From Ligilactobacillus ceti DSM 22408 (lineage in GTDB: Bacteria > Bacillota > Bacilli > Lactobacillales > Lactobacillaceae), in contig NZ_AUHP01000013.1 in assembly GCF_000423245.1 (NCBI RefSeq), positions 1 to 64,000 on the forward strand: 64,000 nucleotides of DNA, written 5' to 3'. Made by a program: the position numbers and the translations under genes. The notes under the pieces are model-generated. The model saw only the letters and a list, made by a program, of their open reading frames with translations, was not told the origin of the DNA and made no database searches. Positions 38,267-48,069 of this stretch are shown here, one piece after another. Every line of letters begins with the position of its first letter. Position 1 is the stretch's first letter.

Positions 38267-39691
38267 ATGGGATGCACAACTGTTATTGCAGGTAAAAAAG
38301 CTACAATTAATGGATCTACTATGATTGCTAGAAATTGTGATGCAGAGCAAGTGGATGTACCTATTAAATTTGTGGTACAACCAGCACAACCACAAGAACA
38401 AATATTTCATTCTTATGTTACAGGATTAGACATACCGCTTCCTAAAAATGCTTTACGCTATCAAATGGCACCATTTGTGGAATATCAAAAACATGGCCAA
38501 TTTGGTGAATGTGGAATTAATAGTGATAATGTTGCAATGAGTTCTACAGAAAGTTTATATGGTAATCCTCAAGTTTTAGCTTTGGATCCACTAGTGGACA
38601 AAGGGATTGGTGAAGATGCGTTATTAAGTATTGTTTTACCTTTTATTCATTCTGCACGAGAAGGTGTTGAATATCTGGGTAAATTAATCGCAAAATATGG
38701 CTCACATGAAGGTAATGGAATTATTTTTAGTGATCAATCGGAAGTTTGGTATATGGAAATACCGACTGGACATCATTGGGTAGCTAGTCGCTTACCAGAT
38801 AATCAAGTTGCCGTGATTGCAAATCAAGTTTCACAACAAGAAATTGATTTTGATAATCCAAATGATTTTATGTGGTCAGAAGGTATTCGTGAATTTGTAT
38901 CTAAAAATTCTTTAAATCCAGATCAAAAAGGTTTTAATTTTCGGCATATTTTCGGGACATCTACAGCACGTGATCGGGTATATAATACACCACGTGTTTG
39001 GTTTGGCCAACGTTATTTAGGTTATAATGCGATAGCGCCAGATAGTAATGAGCTTGCGTTCCATTTTACACCTGGTTATAAAGTAAAACATGAAGATTTA
39101 GGATATATTTTAAGTTCTCATTATAATGAAACAGAATATGATCCATTGGATATGACTAATAGTGAAGCGTTGAGACTTAAATTTAGAGCAATTTCTTTAG
39201 CGCGTTGTGCAGAATCACATATTTTAGAATTACGAAATAATGTACCTGATGAGATTGCGGGAATTACTTGGTTTAATTATGCACCAACAGCTTTTAATCC
39301 GTATGTACCTTTTTATTCCAATGCTAATGATACAGCTACAGCATATAATCAAACAGATTTAGAATATAATGCACAACAAGCATACTGGATGGCACGAAAT
39401 TTAGCTAGTTTAATTGAACCAAATTATACTGAAATGAAAGATTTATTAATTGGTTTAAATGGCTTTTTACCAACAGTCGATCAATTAACTAATAAAATGG
39501 TTCATGATACAGATCAAGTAGTTTTAAATCATAAAATTGAGACAGATGTTACAGCATATTTAACTCAAGTAAATGAAGAAAATGCTAAACAAATTGTACA
39601 AGTAACTAATAAAACAATTGGTAGTTTAGTTGATCGGGCGATGCAGTTATCTCGATTAAAATTTTCAATTAATACAGATGTGTTACATTAA
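38267..39691 (+). CDS. pepD: C69-family dipeptidase (PepD/PepDA type)
   Basis: This N-terminal-nucleophile hydrolase splits dipeptides. The frame gives MGCTTVIAGKKATINGSTMIARNCDAE, where Cys3 is the expected catalytic nucleophile, followed by the FGECGINSDNVAMSSTES block and GIGEDALL. Two starts are possible, ATG 38258 and ATG 38267; both have weak ribosome sites, and 38267 places the cysteine nearest to the mature N-terminus. Length is 474 residues, typical for lactobacillus PepD. A bidirectional terminator follows. Confidence 0.93.
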   Translation: MGCTTVIAGKKATINGSTMIARNCDAEQVDVPIKFVVQPAQPQEQIFHSYVTGLDIPLPKNALRYQMAPFVEYQKHGQFGECGINSDNVAMSSTESLYGNPQVLALDPLVDKGIGEDALLSIVLPFIHSAREGVEYLGKLIAKYGSHEGNGIIFSDQSEVWYMEIPTGHHWVASRLPDNQVAVIANQVSQQEIDFDNPNDFMWSEGIREFVSKNSLNPDQKGFNFRHIFGTSTARDRVYNTPRVWFGQRYLGYNAIAPDSNELAFHFTPGYKVKHEDLGYILSSHYNETEYDPLDMTNSEALRLKFRAISLARCAESHILELRNNVPDEIAGITWFNYAPTAFNPYVPFYSNANDTATAYNQTDLEYNAQQAYWMARNLASLIEPNYTEMKDLLIGLNGFLPTVDQLTNKMVHDTDQVVLNHKIETDVTAYLTQVNEENAKQIVQVTNKTIGSLVDRAMQLSRLKFSINTDVLH

Positions 39692-39693
39692 AT

Positions 39694-39736
39694 AAAAAAA
39701 GACATCGCACTTAATTTCAGTGTGATGTCTTTTTTT
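39694..39736. terminator. Bidirectional terminator between pepD and pepS
   Basis: An 18-bp stem with one wobble, including A7 and T7 arms, 39694-39711 with 39719-39736, lies between convergent genes. Confidence 0.93.
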
Positions 39737-39745
39737 GTTGTTTAA

Positions 39746-40981
39746 TTAAGCCCAATCACCATTGCGGAAAATTGGAACAATTGTACCATCTTCTTTAATA
39801 CCATCGATATTCATATCAGCAGAACCGACCATAAAATCAACGTGTGTTTGACTGACGTTCATACCAGCTTCAGCTAATTCTTCATCAGACATGTTTGTAC
39901 CATTTTGAAGACTGAAGGGATAGGATGCGCCAATTGCTAAGTGGTTTGAGGCATTTTCATCAAATAATGTTTCAAAGAATGTAATTCCTGATTGAGAAAT
40001 AGGTGATGGATCAGGCACTAAAGCTGCTTCACCTAAAGATAATGAACCTTCATCAGTAGCGATTAAGTGTTCTAAAATATCTTGACCTTTTTCAGCTGTG
40101 GCTTTGATAATTTTACCGTCTTTGAAAGTGAATTCCATACCTTCTAAAACACTACCTGCATAACTTAAAGGTTTTGTGGAACGAATATGACCATTAATAC
40201 GACGACAATCAGGAGCTGTGAAAACTTCTTCGGTCGGCATATTCGGCATAAAGGCAATATTCTCATCAGTAACGGCACTAGCACCAGTCCAAAGGTGGTT
40301 CTTAGGAAGTCCAATCGTCAAATCTGTAATTGGGGAAGTATAATGTAAAGCGCTGAATTGTTCTTTATTTAACCAATCTGCTTTTGCATGAATTGTGCGA
40401 TCATGATCGTCCCAAGCTTGAATTGGATCAGCTTCATTCATTCGTGTTGTTTTGAAGATTTCTTCCCATAAACGATCAATAGCTTCTTGACCTTTTAATT
40501 CAGGGAAGACTTTTTCAGCCCAAGCTTGATCTGCTGCACCAGCAAAAGTCCAAGCTAATTCATTGTTAGCTGTGGCGCGCATTAATGGACGTAAGGCTTT
40601 TCCGTGAGCAGCTTGATAAGTTGCAATCCGGTTTTGATCAAGACCAACGAAAGCATCAGGATCAGAAGAAACAATCGTAATTCGTGCTGCTTTTTTGTCC
40701 ACAAGGTAGTTACCTTCAGCTACGATATAATCAGGGATATTTTCTAGACGTTCTTGTGAAGCATGTGCTAAAAATTGACGATTTACAAAATCATCATTCC
40801 ATTTGACGATAACATCACTAGCACCTAATTTATATGCTTCTTCAACAATTAAATGAGCTAATTCTTGTTGAGTTACAGAAACATAAATAATAACTGTTTG
40901 ATCTTTTTGAACATTGGCACCAACTTTAACGATTAATTCAGCATATTTCTTTAATTTATCTTGAAAATTTGAGATAGACAT
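39746..40981 (-). CDS. pepS: Aminopeptidase PepS, M29 family, copy 1
   Basis: M29 metal-dependent aminopeptidase of 411 residues. Family features are the N-terminal KLKKYAELIVKVGANVQKDQ, MPTEEVFTAPDCRRINGHI (metal ligand Glu), GEAALVPDPSPIS and the C-terminal SQTHVDFMVGSADMNIDG with conserved His and Asp ligands. It is a tandem paralogue of the next gene and nearly as long residue for residue. It has its own AAGGAGG ribosome site, an extended -10 promoter and shares the terminator with pepD. Confidence 0.95.
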   Translation of the reverse strand: MSISNFQDKLKKYAELIVKVGANVQKDQTVIIYVSVTQQELAHLIVEEAYKLGASDVIVKWNDDFVNRQFLAHASQERLENIPDYIVAEGNYLVDKKAARITIVSSDPDAFVGLDQNRIATYQAAHGKALRPLMRATANNELAWTFAGAADQAWAEKVFPELKGQEAIDRLWEEIFKTTRMNEADPIQAWDDHDRTIHAKADWLNKEQFSALHYTSPITDLTIGLPKNHLWTGASAVTDENIAFMPNMPTEEVFTAPDCRRINGHIRSTKPLSYAGSVLEGMEFTFKDGKIIKATAEKGQDILEHLIATDEGSLSLGEAALVPDPSPISQSGITFFETLFDENASNHLAIGASYPFSLQNGTNMSDEELAEAGMNVSQTHVDFMVGSADMNIDGIKEDGTIVPIFRNGDWA

Positions 40982-41010
40982 AAAGAACCTCCTTTAATAT
41001 TGTTGTTATT

Positions 41011-41019
41011 ATTATAACA
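41011..41019 (-). promoter_or_regulatory. Extended -10 promoter of pepS copy 1
   Basis: Minus-strand TGTTATAAT (41019-41011) is a TGN-TATAAT box about 30 bases before the start codon. The copy-2 gene has the matching element at the same distance. Confidence 0.55.
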
Positions 41020-41080
41020 TATTGTAAAAATTCTTTATTAGAAAAAACTAAACTTATTATTAAGAATGGTTTTATGTAAT

Positions 41081-41117
41081 AAAAAACTCCACTGAGCTGA
41101 GATCAGTTCAGTGGAGT
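41081..41117 (-). terminator. Terminator of pepS copy 2
   Basis: A 13-bp stem with one wobble, 41105-41117 with 41086-41098, is followed on the minus strand by TTTTT. It isolates the two pepS genes into separate transcripts. Confidence 0.9.
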
Positions 41118-41137
41118 GTGAATTTAATTTGGAATAA

Positions 41138-42373
41138 TTAAGCCCAATCACCATTACGGAAAACAGGAACAATTGTGCCGTCTTCTTTAATACCATCGAT
41201 ATTCATATCAGCAGAACCAATCATGAAATCAACGTGTGTTTGACTAACGTTCATACCTTCAGCAGCTAATTCTTCATCAGTCATCTTTGTACCATTTTCG
41301 ATACTAAATGGATAAGACGCACCGATTGCTAAGTGATCAGATGCATTTTCATCAAATAATGTTTCAAAGAATGTAATTCCGGATTGTGAAATAGGTGATG
41401 GATCAGGAACTAAAGCAACTTCACCTAAAGATAAAGCACCTTCATCAGTTGCTAATAAGTGTTCTAAAACATCTTGGCCTTTTTCAGCGCTCGCTTTAAT
41501 GATTTTACCATCTTTGAAAGTGAATTCCATACCTTCTAAAATATTACCAGAATAGCTTAATGGTTTTGTGGAACGCACATAACCATCGATGCGACGGCAA
41601 TCAGGAGCTGTAAAGACTTCTTCAGTTGGCATATTAGCCATGAATTCAACATCATCAGAGTTGAAACTACCAGCACCTTCCCAAATATGGTTTTTAGGAA
41701 GACCGATTGTAATATCTGTAATTGGAGATGTATAGTGTAAAGCGCTAAATTGTTCTTCGTTTAACCAAGCTGCTTTAGAACGTAATTTTTCATCATGTTC
41801 TTTCCAGGCTTGAATTGGATCTGGTTGATCGATACGTGTTGTTTTGAAAATTTCTTCCCATAAACGATCGATAGCTTCTTGACCTTTTAATTCAGGGAAA
41901 ACTTTTTCAGCCCAAGCTTTATCAGAAGCACCAACAACTGTCCAAGCTAATTCATTGTTAGATGTAGCACGCATAACAGGGCGTAAAGCTTTACCACGAG
42001 CTGATTGGTAAGTTGCAATGCGTTTTTGGTCAAGACCAGCAAATGCATCTGGATCAGAAGATACAACAGAAATACGTGCTGCTTTTTGGTCAACAATATA
42101 GTTACCTTCAGCCACGATATAATCAGGCATGTTTTCAAGACGTTCTTGGGAAGCATGTGCTAAGAATTGACGGTTTACAAAATCGTCACTCCATTTCACA
42201 ATAACATCACTAGCACCTAATTTATAAGCTTCTTCAACAATTAAGTGAGCCAATTCTTGTTGTTGAACTGAAATATATAAAACAACAGTTTGATTTTTTT
42301 GTACGTTAACGCCGACTTTAACGATTAATTCAGCGTATTTCTTTAATTTATCCGAAAAATTTGAGATAGACAT
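41138..42373 (-). CDS. pepS: Aminopeptidase PepS, M29 family, copy 2
   Basis: A 411-residue M29 aminopeptidase that aligns without gaps to copy 1 and is identical at well over four fifths of positions by eye. Metal-ligand segments (MPTEEVFTAPDCRRIDG, SQTHVDFMIGSADMNIDG) are unchanged; most differences are in the middle, around residues 195-250, and in surface helices. The pair is a clear tandem duplication, kept with separate promoters and terminators. A difference in peptide preference is possible but cannot be read. Confidence 0.95.
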   Translation of the reverse strand: MSISNFSDKLKKYAELIVKVGVNVQKNQTVVLYISVQQQELAHLIVEEAYKLGASDVIVKWSDDFVNRQFLAHASQERLENMPDYIVAEGNYIVDQKAARISVVSSDPDAFAGLDQKRIATYQSARGKALRPVMRATSNNELAWTVVGASDKAWAEKVFPELKGQEAIDRLWEEIFKTTRIDQPDPIQAWKEHDEKLRSKAAWLNEEQFSALHYTSPITDITIGLPKNHIWEGAGSFNSDDVEFMANMPTEEVFTAPDCRRIDGYVRSTKPLSYSGNILEGMEFTFKDGKIIKASAEKGQDVLEHLLATDEGALSLGEVALVPDPSPISQSGITFFETLFDENASDHLAIGASYPFSIENGTKMTDEELAAEGMNVSQTHVDFMIGSADMNIDGIKEDGTIVPVFRNGDWA

Positions 42374-42402
42374 AAAGAACCTCCTTTAATAGTGTTATGA
42401 TT

Positions 42403-42411
42403 ATTATACCA
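42403..42411 (-). promoter_or_regulatory. Extended -10 promoter of pepS copy 2
   Basis: Minus-strand TGGTATAAT (42411-42403), about 30 bases before the start codon, matches the arrangement of copy 1. Confidence 0.55.
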
Positions 42412-42471
42412 TATAGAAATGTACTTTATGAGAAAAAGATTAGTTTTTAATGTTATTGAGGTGGGGATAAA

Positions 42472-43614
42472 ATGAAAAAAATAAAAGTAATGACAGTTTT
42501 TGGGACACGTCCCGAAGCGATTAAAATGGTGCCACTTGTTTTGGCTTTGCAAAATGATGATCGTTTTCAAGCTATTACAGTAGTTACAGGGCAACATCGT
42601 GAAATGTTAGATCAAGTTTTAGAGATTTTTGATGTGAAACCAGATCATGATTTGGATATTATGCATCAAAATCAAACTTTAACTGATATTACAGCGTTAA
42701 TTTTAGAAAAGTTAGATCAAGTTTTAAAAGAAGAACAACCAGATATTGTGTTAGTTCATGGGGATACAACAACGACATTTGCGACGAGTTTAAGTGCGTT
42801 TTATAATCAAATTCCGATTGGGCATGTGGAAGCTGGGTTACGAACTTGGAATCGTTATTCGCCATTCCCAGAAGAAATGAATCGTCAAATGACAGATGTT
42901 TTAAGTACTTTATATTTTGCACCAACTCCGCAAAGTAAAGCGAATCTTTTAAAAGAAAATCGACCAGAAAAAGATATTTTTATTACAGGAAATACAGCGA
43001 TCGATACTTTAATGGATACTATTAAGAAACCATATCAATTGGATTGCTTAGCTAATGTAAAACCAGAACATAAAATGATTTTAGTCACTATGCATCGACG
43101 TGAAAATTTAGGCGCCGCAATGGAAGAAGTCTTTCAAGCTTTATTAGAAGTTGTGCAAGAAAAAGATGATGTTGAAATCGTTTATCCAATGCACTTGAAT
43201 CCTAAAGTCAGAGAAGTTGCCCGGAAAATTTTAGGTAATCATCCGCGCGTTCATTTGATTGAACCATTAGATGTCACAGGTTTTCATCATTTGTTGAATG
43301 AAAGTTATTTTATTATGACTGATTCTGGTGGTATTCAAGAAGAAGCACCATCTTTAGGAAAACCTGTGTTAGTTTTACGTGATACTACGGAACGTCCTGA
43401 AGGAATTGCAGCACAAACATTAAAATTAGTTGGGACACAGTCAGCTAATGTTAAAAAGACAATGTTAACCTTGTTAGAAGATCAAGAATTATATCAAACA
43501 ATGTCACAAGCAAGTAATCCATATGGTGATGGTCATGCATCACAAAGGATCTTAGATGATATTGCATATTATTTTGATCAAACATTATCACGACCAGCCG
43601 ATTTTGAAATTTAA
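42472..43614 (+). CDS. wecB: UDP-N-acetylglucosamine 2-epimerase (non-hydrolysing)
   Basis: The enzyme converts UDP-GlcNAc to UDP-ManNAc for wall teichoic acid linkage units or polysaccharides. The 380-residue protein has the GT-B-like pattern: TVFGTRPEAIKMVPLVLAL, TGQHREMLDQVLEIF, VHGDTTTTFATSL, HVEAGLRTWNRYSPFPEEMNRQ, VTMHRRENLG and SYFIMTDSGGIQEEAPSLGKPVLVLRDTTERPEG. It is also called mnaA in Firmicutes. It is divergent from pepS and convergent with the YfhO gene. Confidence 0.96.
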   Translation: MKKIKVMTVFGTRPEAIKMVPLVLALQNDDRFQAITVVTGQHREMLDQVLEIFDVKPDHDLDIMHQNQTLTDITALILEKLDQVLKEEQPDIVLVHGDTTTTFATSLSAFYNQIPIGHVEAGLRTWNRYSPFPEEMNRQMTDVLSTLYFAPTPQSKANLLKENRPEKDIFITGNTAIDTLMDTIKKPYQLDCLANVKPEHKMILVTMHRRENLGAAMEEVFQALLEVVQEKDDVEIVYPMHLNPKVREVARKILGNHPRVHLIEPLDVTGFHHLLNESYFIMTDSGGIQEEAPSLGKPVLVLRDTTERPEGIAAQTLKLVGTQSANVKKTMLTLLEDQELYQTMSQASNPYGDGHASQRILDDIAYYFDQTLSRPADFEI

Positions 43615-43616
43615 CT

Positions 43617-43666
43617 AAAAAAAGTATTTCAGAGCAACTTTTTAGCTGCTACTGAAATACTTTTTT
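43617..43666. terminator. Bidirectional terminator between wecB and the YfhO gene
   Basis: GTATTTCAG (43624-43632) pairs with CTGAAATAC (43652-43660); the arms extend with A and T runs. Confidence 0.88.
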
Positions 43667-43668
43667 GT

Positions 43669-46563
43669 TTATTTTTTGCGTTTTAAAATTAATTCAATTC
43701 CAAACCAAAGTAAAGCGATAATTAAAGTTAGTCCTGAAATGATTAAACCTTTGTGTAAACCTGGAATTTGATAAGAGAAACTTATTTTGTGTTTCCCAGG
43801 GGTTAATTTTAAACCAACAAAAGCTAAATTCGTTTTTAAAACAGGGACTTGATGACCATCTACGCGTGCACTCCAACCACTAGAATAAGGAATCGATGAT
43901 GTTAAAATTCCCTGTTTGTTAGTAGTGATTGAACCCGAGACACCATTATTAGAGAATTTAATATTTTGTAAAGCATGTTGTTGAATCTTTTTAACCGCTT
44001 GATAATATGGTTTGCCCAAAGGTTCAGCGATTAATTTAACATTGAAATGATAAGTTCCCAATTTAGATAAATCAAGTTTGAGTTTTTTGGGTAATTTATG
44101 ATAATAACCAAGATTCATCGTACCTTGATCAACCACACTATAAAATGAGGTGCTACTTGGGTGGCGTTGAACAATTTGTTCTTGAGCCTTACTTGATTTC
44201 ACGGTAATTTTATAACTTTGATCAGTTAATTCTTTAAAAATATTCGAACGTAAATAATACATATCATAATAACGATGATTAAAATCTAAATTTGTTTCTG
44301 GTTGACGAATTTGAGAATTTAATTTTGCTGCTTTTTGAATTTCAATTAATTTTGACATTGTAAAAGGAGCATAATTAATTTTATTGAATTGCAGATGTAA
44401 TTCACTGTCTAGATATTTTTGTGGTTTTTGCAGCTGCAATGTATATTCTTCATCCGGATCTTGCTTGATAATTTTTTGAGTGTTCAGTTCAATTGGTTGC
44501 TCATCTTTTAAATGATTGGAATAAATTTTAAAAGGAACGTTCTGACTTAAAGTTTTGTAATCTTTAAATAGTGATAAATCTTTCGCTGAAGTATCTTGAG
44601 AAATTAAGACGGCTTGTGCTAACAGACGTTCTTTTTGTGTTGCATTTAAACGTTTATAATCTTTAGGTTTAATCACAGTATCTTGCCAATAAATTAATGG
44701 AAAGGCATATTTAGTTTTGTAGCGAATAGTTTGTTGATCGTTTTTTTGGTTACCATAAGGATCAGGAATTAGGGTGGAAGCTTGATCTTGGTGATAACCA
44801 GCTGGAATTTTTTTAGCATTTGGCTGATTAATCATCATGAATAAGTAACGTACTCCAAGGAAGTTATTTAAAACAGTGCGATCATCAACCTGACCTAATG
44901 GAATATTAGCTAAATATTGAATGTTTTGCATGTCTTGGCTAAATGTTCCAATGTTTTTATTTTGTAAAGAATAAAATGAATTAATGGAATTTAAAGGTGA
45001 ATTGATAGAATTTGATAAAGCGAGATAATTTAAACTACCACCTAAATCATAATTTTTGCTGATGGTGGAAACTCGGAATTCATTAGATGGTTTGATATTT
45101 TGATCTAAATTATAATATCGGTTCTTTTGTAAATTTGCATATTCACCTTGCATTAACATTTTGTTCGCAAAACTATTGTTGAACGGTGCTGCAAAATAAA
45201 CGCCATTTAAAATAACATTTAATAATAAAGTCCCTAACATTAATTGGCGAGCTTTTTGAGTTGTTTGTGATTTTGTATTAATTAAATAAATAACACTTAA
45301 AGAAATCAACAAGAAAATAATTGGTATAAAGAGCTTTTCGTTATTTTTAATAAAATAAATTAAAGTTACTAAACTACCATATACTACAGTAGAATAGGCA
45401 AAAATTTTCAGTGTTGTTTTTGATAAATGATTAATATTTTCAAACAGAATCGCAGTAGCAAATGCCAAGGCGAAACAAAGCATAAAAGTCCAACGATTGG
45501 ATGGCGACATCATCCCGTTTAAGAAAGCACCGCCTGCTGGAATTAATAGGATAATAAAACTTAAACCGAAAATGGTAGCTAATAAAGGATAGTCTTTTGC
45601 TTTAATGAAAATATAAATAATCGCAAAAAAGACGACACTCGCAAAGCCTAAAGCGCTCCAAAATAGTAAATTATTACTACCACCATTGATTAATTGACTG
45701 GGAAGTAATAAATAATATGATAGTGGATATAATTTCAAACCATTCGCAAAGGCGGAATGACTGCGTGTTGAATTTAATGTGAAAATAATTTCTGGAATTA
45801 AAACAAAGGCTGATAATGCTAAACTACCAATAGTCGCCCAAGCTAAAGTGAAGAGTGTTTTCAATAATTTGAATTGTGGATCTTTACGATAATAAAAAAG
45901 ATAACGTAAAACTACATAAACCATTGCACCGATGCCGAGCATATAAGCAAAATAAAAATTGCTAATTAACATCCAAGTGAAAACAGCTAATAAAGGCCAT
46001 TTGGAACCATTTTGAAAAACTTTCTCTAACGCAATAATAATTAATGGGAAGAGAATAAAAGCTGTTGTAAAAAATGGTTGTGCTAAGTGCGCATATTCTA
46101 AAAATGTATTAAAAAGATAAACTAAAGATCCGGCAACAATTGATAAAGTCGATAATGAAAAATGATTTCCAAAATAACAAAAAGCTAAACCGGCACAATA
46201 TAATCTTAAAATAACAATTAATTGATAAGCGATGACAATCTTACTTGCTGGAAATAACAAACTTAGATAAGAAAAAATATCACCAATATTATAGTAAGAA
46301 TAGATGGACAGTGTATCGGCACCCAATCCGAATTTCCAAGACCAATGATTTAATGGTTGGAATGGATGTTGTAAAAATTCAAGAACTTGACTACGAAATG
46401 ATGTTAATAAGGGCAAGTGCTGAACAGTAGCGTCAGCAGACCAAATTAAAGTATGACCTGTAATAAAATAAGTGCTGTAAATAAAAAAAGTGACACACAA
46501 AAAAGCGAGTGTGTATGTTAGATATAAATGTTTGTGTTTTTTTGAATGTATCGAAAACTGCAC
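43669..46563 (-). CDS. YfhO-family polytopic membrane protein
   Basis: The 964-residue protein has an N-terminal span, about a dozen membrane segments up to residue 460, a large extracellular C-terminal domain (about 470-935) and a final span with the basic end LILKRKK. Family features include WSADATVQHLPLLTSFR, the WSWKFGLGADTLSIYSYYNIGD block and SPSNRWTFMLCFALAF. YfhO proteins are GT-C-like; in Bacillus and Listeria a member is needed for glycosylation of lipoteichoic acid. It starts with GTG at 46563 after GGGGAGGA. A promoter box TGGTATATT lies at 46595-46603 on the minus strand. The closeness to the UDP-GlcNAc epimerase fits a cell-surface polymer role. Confidence 0.9.
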   Translation of the reverse strand: MQFSIHSKKHKHLYLTYTLAFLCVTFFIYSTYFITGHTLIWSADATVQHLPLLTSFRSQVLEFLQHPFQPLNHWSWKFGLGADTLSIYSYYNIGDIFSYLSLLFPASKIVIAYQLIVILRLYCAGLAFCYFGNHFSLSTLSIVAGSLVYLFNTFLEYAHLAQPFFTTAFILFPLIIIALEKVFQNGSKWPLLAVFTWMLISNFYFAYMLGIGAMVYVVLRYLFYYRKDPQFKLLKTLFTLAWATIGSLALSAFVLIPEIIFTLNSTRSHSAFANGLKLYPLSYYLLLPSQLINGGSNNLLFWSALGFASVVFFAIIYIFIKAKDYPLLATIFGLSFIILLIPAGGAFLNGMMSPSNRWTFMLCFALAFATAILFENINHLSKTTLKIFAYSTVVYGSLVTLIYFIKNNEKLFIPIIFLLISLSVIYLINTKSQTTQKARQLMLGTLLLNVILNGVYFAAPFNNSFANKMLMQGEYANLQKNRYYNLDQNIKPSNEFRVSTISKNYDLGGSLNYLALSNSINSPLNSINSFYSLQNKNIGTFSQDMQNIQYLANIPLGQVDDRTVLNNFLGVRYLFMMINQPNAKKIPAGYHQDQASTLIPDPYGNQKNDQQTIRYKTKYAFPLIYWQDTVIKPKDYKRLNATQKERLLAQAVLISQDTSAKDLSLFKDYKTLSQNVPFKIYSNHLKDEQPIELNTQKIIKQDPDEEYTLQLQKPQKYLDSELHLQFNKINYAPFTMSKLIEIQKAAKLNSQIRQPETNLDFNHRYYDMYYLRSNIFKELTDQSYKITVKSSKAQEQIVQRHPSSTSFYSVVDQGTMNLGYYHKLPKKLKLDLSKLGTYHFNVKLIAEPLGKPYYQAVKKIQQHALQNIKFSNNGVSGSITTNKQGILTSSIPYSSGWSARVDGHQVPVLKTNLAFVGLKLTPGKHKISFSYQIPGLHKGLIISGLTLIIALLWFGIELILKRKK

Positions 46564-46594
46564 GAAAAAATCCTCCCCTTAATGTTACTTAGCA

Positions 46595-46603
46595 AATATA
46601 CCA
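46595..46603 (-). promoter_or_regulatory. Extended -10 promoter of the YfhO gene
   Basis: Minus-strand TGGTATATT, 32 bases before the GTG start. Confidence 0.45.
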
Positions 46604-46663
46604 TAAATCAGAAACTTACGGTTGCTAAAAGGGCAGGATTTAATGTCTTTTAAGAAAGTTTAA

Positions 46664-47119
46664 TTAACGCTCGTTAAATGTTTTGATTAAACTTTCAGTG
46701 AATTGTTGTAAAGCTTGTAAATCATCAGGCTCATCAGGTGCTAAATTAATTTTAACGGGTGTGGCACCACGTGTTGCACCGGCTTTTTCGAAAGCTGCAT
46801 CAAATTTAAGAACAGCAGCACAGAAATCATCACCATAAAATGTGTCGCCAGATCCAGCTACACCGAAAATTTTTCCGCTTAAATCAGCATCTTCTAAATC
46901 TTCGTATAAGTCTAAACCTTCATCTGGTAAAGAACCACCACTATAAGTATATGGACACATTACGCAAAAATCAGCATCTTCTAAATCACTTAATTCAATC
47001 ATAGCTGCATCTTCAATTTCTGTTGTAATATCATTTTCTTCAAATGTTTCAGCAATTAAATCAGCAATATCTTCATTGTTCCCTGTAATGGAAGCATATA
47101 ATACTTTAGCAACAGGCAT
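46664..47119 (-). CDS. Flavodoxin
   Basis: The 151-residue acidic protein has the FMN phosphate-binding loop at the N-terminus (VLYASITGNNEDIADLI), the YTYSGGSLPDE segment and GVAGSGDTFYGDDFCAAV, the two loops that hold the flavin ring. It carries electrons between redox enzymes in the cytoplasm; the partner is unknown. The promoter lies at 47160-47168, and the ribosome site is AGAAGG. Confidence 0.94.
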   Translation of the reverse strand: MPVAKVLYASITGNNEDIADLIAETFEENDITTEIEDAAMIELSDLEDADFCVMCPYTYSGGSLPDEGLDLYEDLEDADLSGKIFGVAGSGDTFYGDDFCAAVLKFDAAFEKAGATRGATPVKINLAPDEPDDLQALQQFTESLIKTFNER

Positions 47120-47159
47120 GGATAAAAAACCTTCTTTCTTTAATAAATTGACAATATAA

Positions 47160-47168
47160 ATTATAACA
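47160..47168 (-). promoter_or_regulatory. Extended -10 promoter of the flavodoxin gene
   Basis: Minus-strand TGTTATAAT, about 40 bases before the start codon. A separate plus-strand TATAAT at 47229-47234 serves map. Confidence 0.45.
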
Positions 47169-47270
47169 AACGCTAGATAGAATACATAATAGATATTTTT
47201 TAATCGAACTATTTTCTCTGAAATGCGTTATAATAAACAAGAATGAGTTTTATCAGGAGGATTAATAGAA

Positions 47271-48059
47271 ATGATTACATTAAAATCACAAAGAGAAATT
47301 GAAGAAATGGCAAAGTCAGGTGCGATTTTAGCCGGAATGCATAAAGGGTTACGAGAAATTATTAAACCAGGAATTTCCAGTTGGGAAATTGAAAAATTTG
47401 CGCGTAAATATTATAAAGAACAAAATGCGATTGCAGAACAAATTGGTTTTGAAGGTTATGAGTATGCAACATGTGTCAGTGTAAATGATGAAATTTGTCA
47501 TGGTTTTCCACGTAAAAAATTAATTTTAAAAGACGGTGACTTAATTAAAGTCGATACAGTTGTTAATTACAACGGTGCCATGAGTGATTCTTGCTGGAGT
47601 TATGTAGTTGGTGAATCAACACCAGAAATTGATCGTTTAATGGAAGTTACAAAAAATGCTTTGTATTTAGGGATTGAACAAGCTCAAGTAGGTAACCGCA
47701 TTGGTGATATTGGAGCTGCAATTGAAAAATACGTTGAAGAAGAAAATGGATATGGTGATGTTCGTGAATTTATCGGTCACGGAATTGGACCAACAATGCA
47801 TGAAAGTCCAAATGTTCCCCATTATGGTGAAGCTGGTAAAGGCCTTCGTTTACGTGAAGGAATGACAATTACTATCGAACCTATGGTTAATATGGGTAAA
47901 CGTGATGTTATGATGGATGATCCAAATGGTTGGACAGCCCGGACAGCTGACGGTAGCTTATCGTGCCAATATGAACATACAATTGCTATTACAAAAGATG
48001 GTCCTAAGATTTTAACATCTCAAGATCCAGAACGAGATAAAGATTATTTATTAAAATAA
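47271..48059 (+). CDS. map: Methionine aminopeptidase, type I
   Basis: The enzyme removes the initiator methionine from new proteins. The 262-residue protein shows the pita-bread fold motifs: GFPRKKLILKDGDLIKVDTVVNYNGAMSDSCWSY (two metal-binding Asp), GHGIGPTMHESPNVPHYG (His), TITIEPMVNMG (Glu) and CQYEHTIAIT (Glu). The middle contains a usual Firmicute insertion. A TATAAT box is at 47229-47234. It is a single-gene unit ended at 48070-48108. Confidence 0.96.
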   Translation: MITLKSQREIEEMAKSGAILAGMHKGLREIIKPGISSWEIEKFARKYYKEQNAIAEQIGFEGYEYATCVSVNDEICHGFPRKKLILKDGDLIKVDTVVNYNGAMSDSCWSYVVGESTPEIDRLMEVTKNALYLGIEQAQVGNRIGDIGAAIEKYVEEENGYGDVREFIGHGIGPTMHESPNVPHYGEAGKGLRLREGMTITIEPMVNMGKRDVMMDDPNGWTARTADGSLSCQYEHTIAITKDGPKILTSQDPERDKDYLLK

Positions 48060-48069
48060 AATGTTATGT

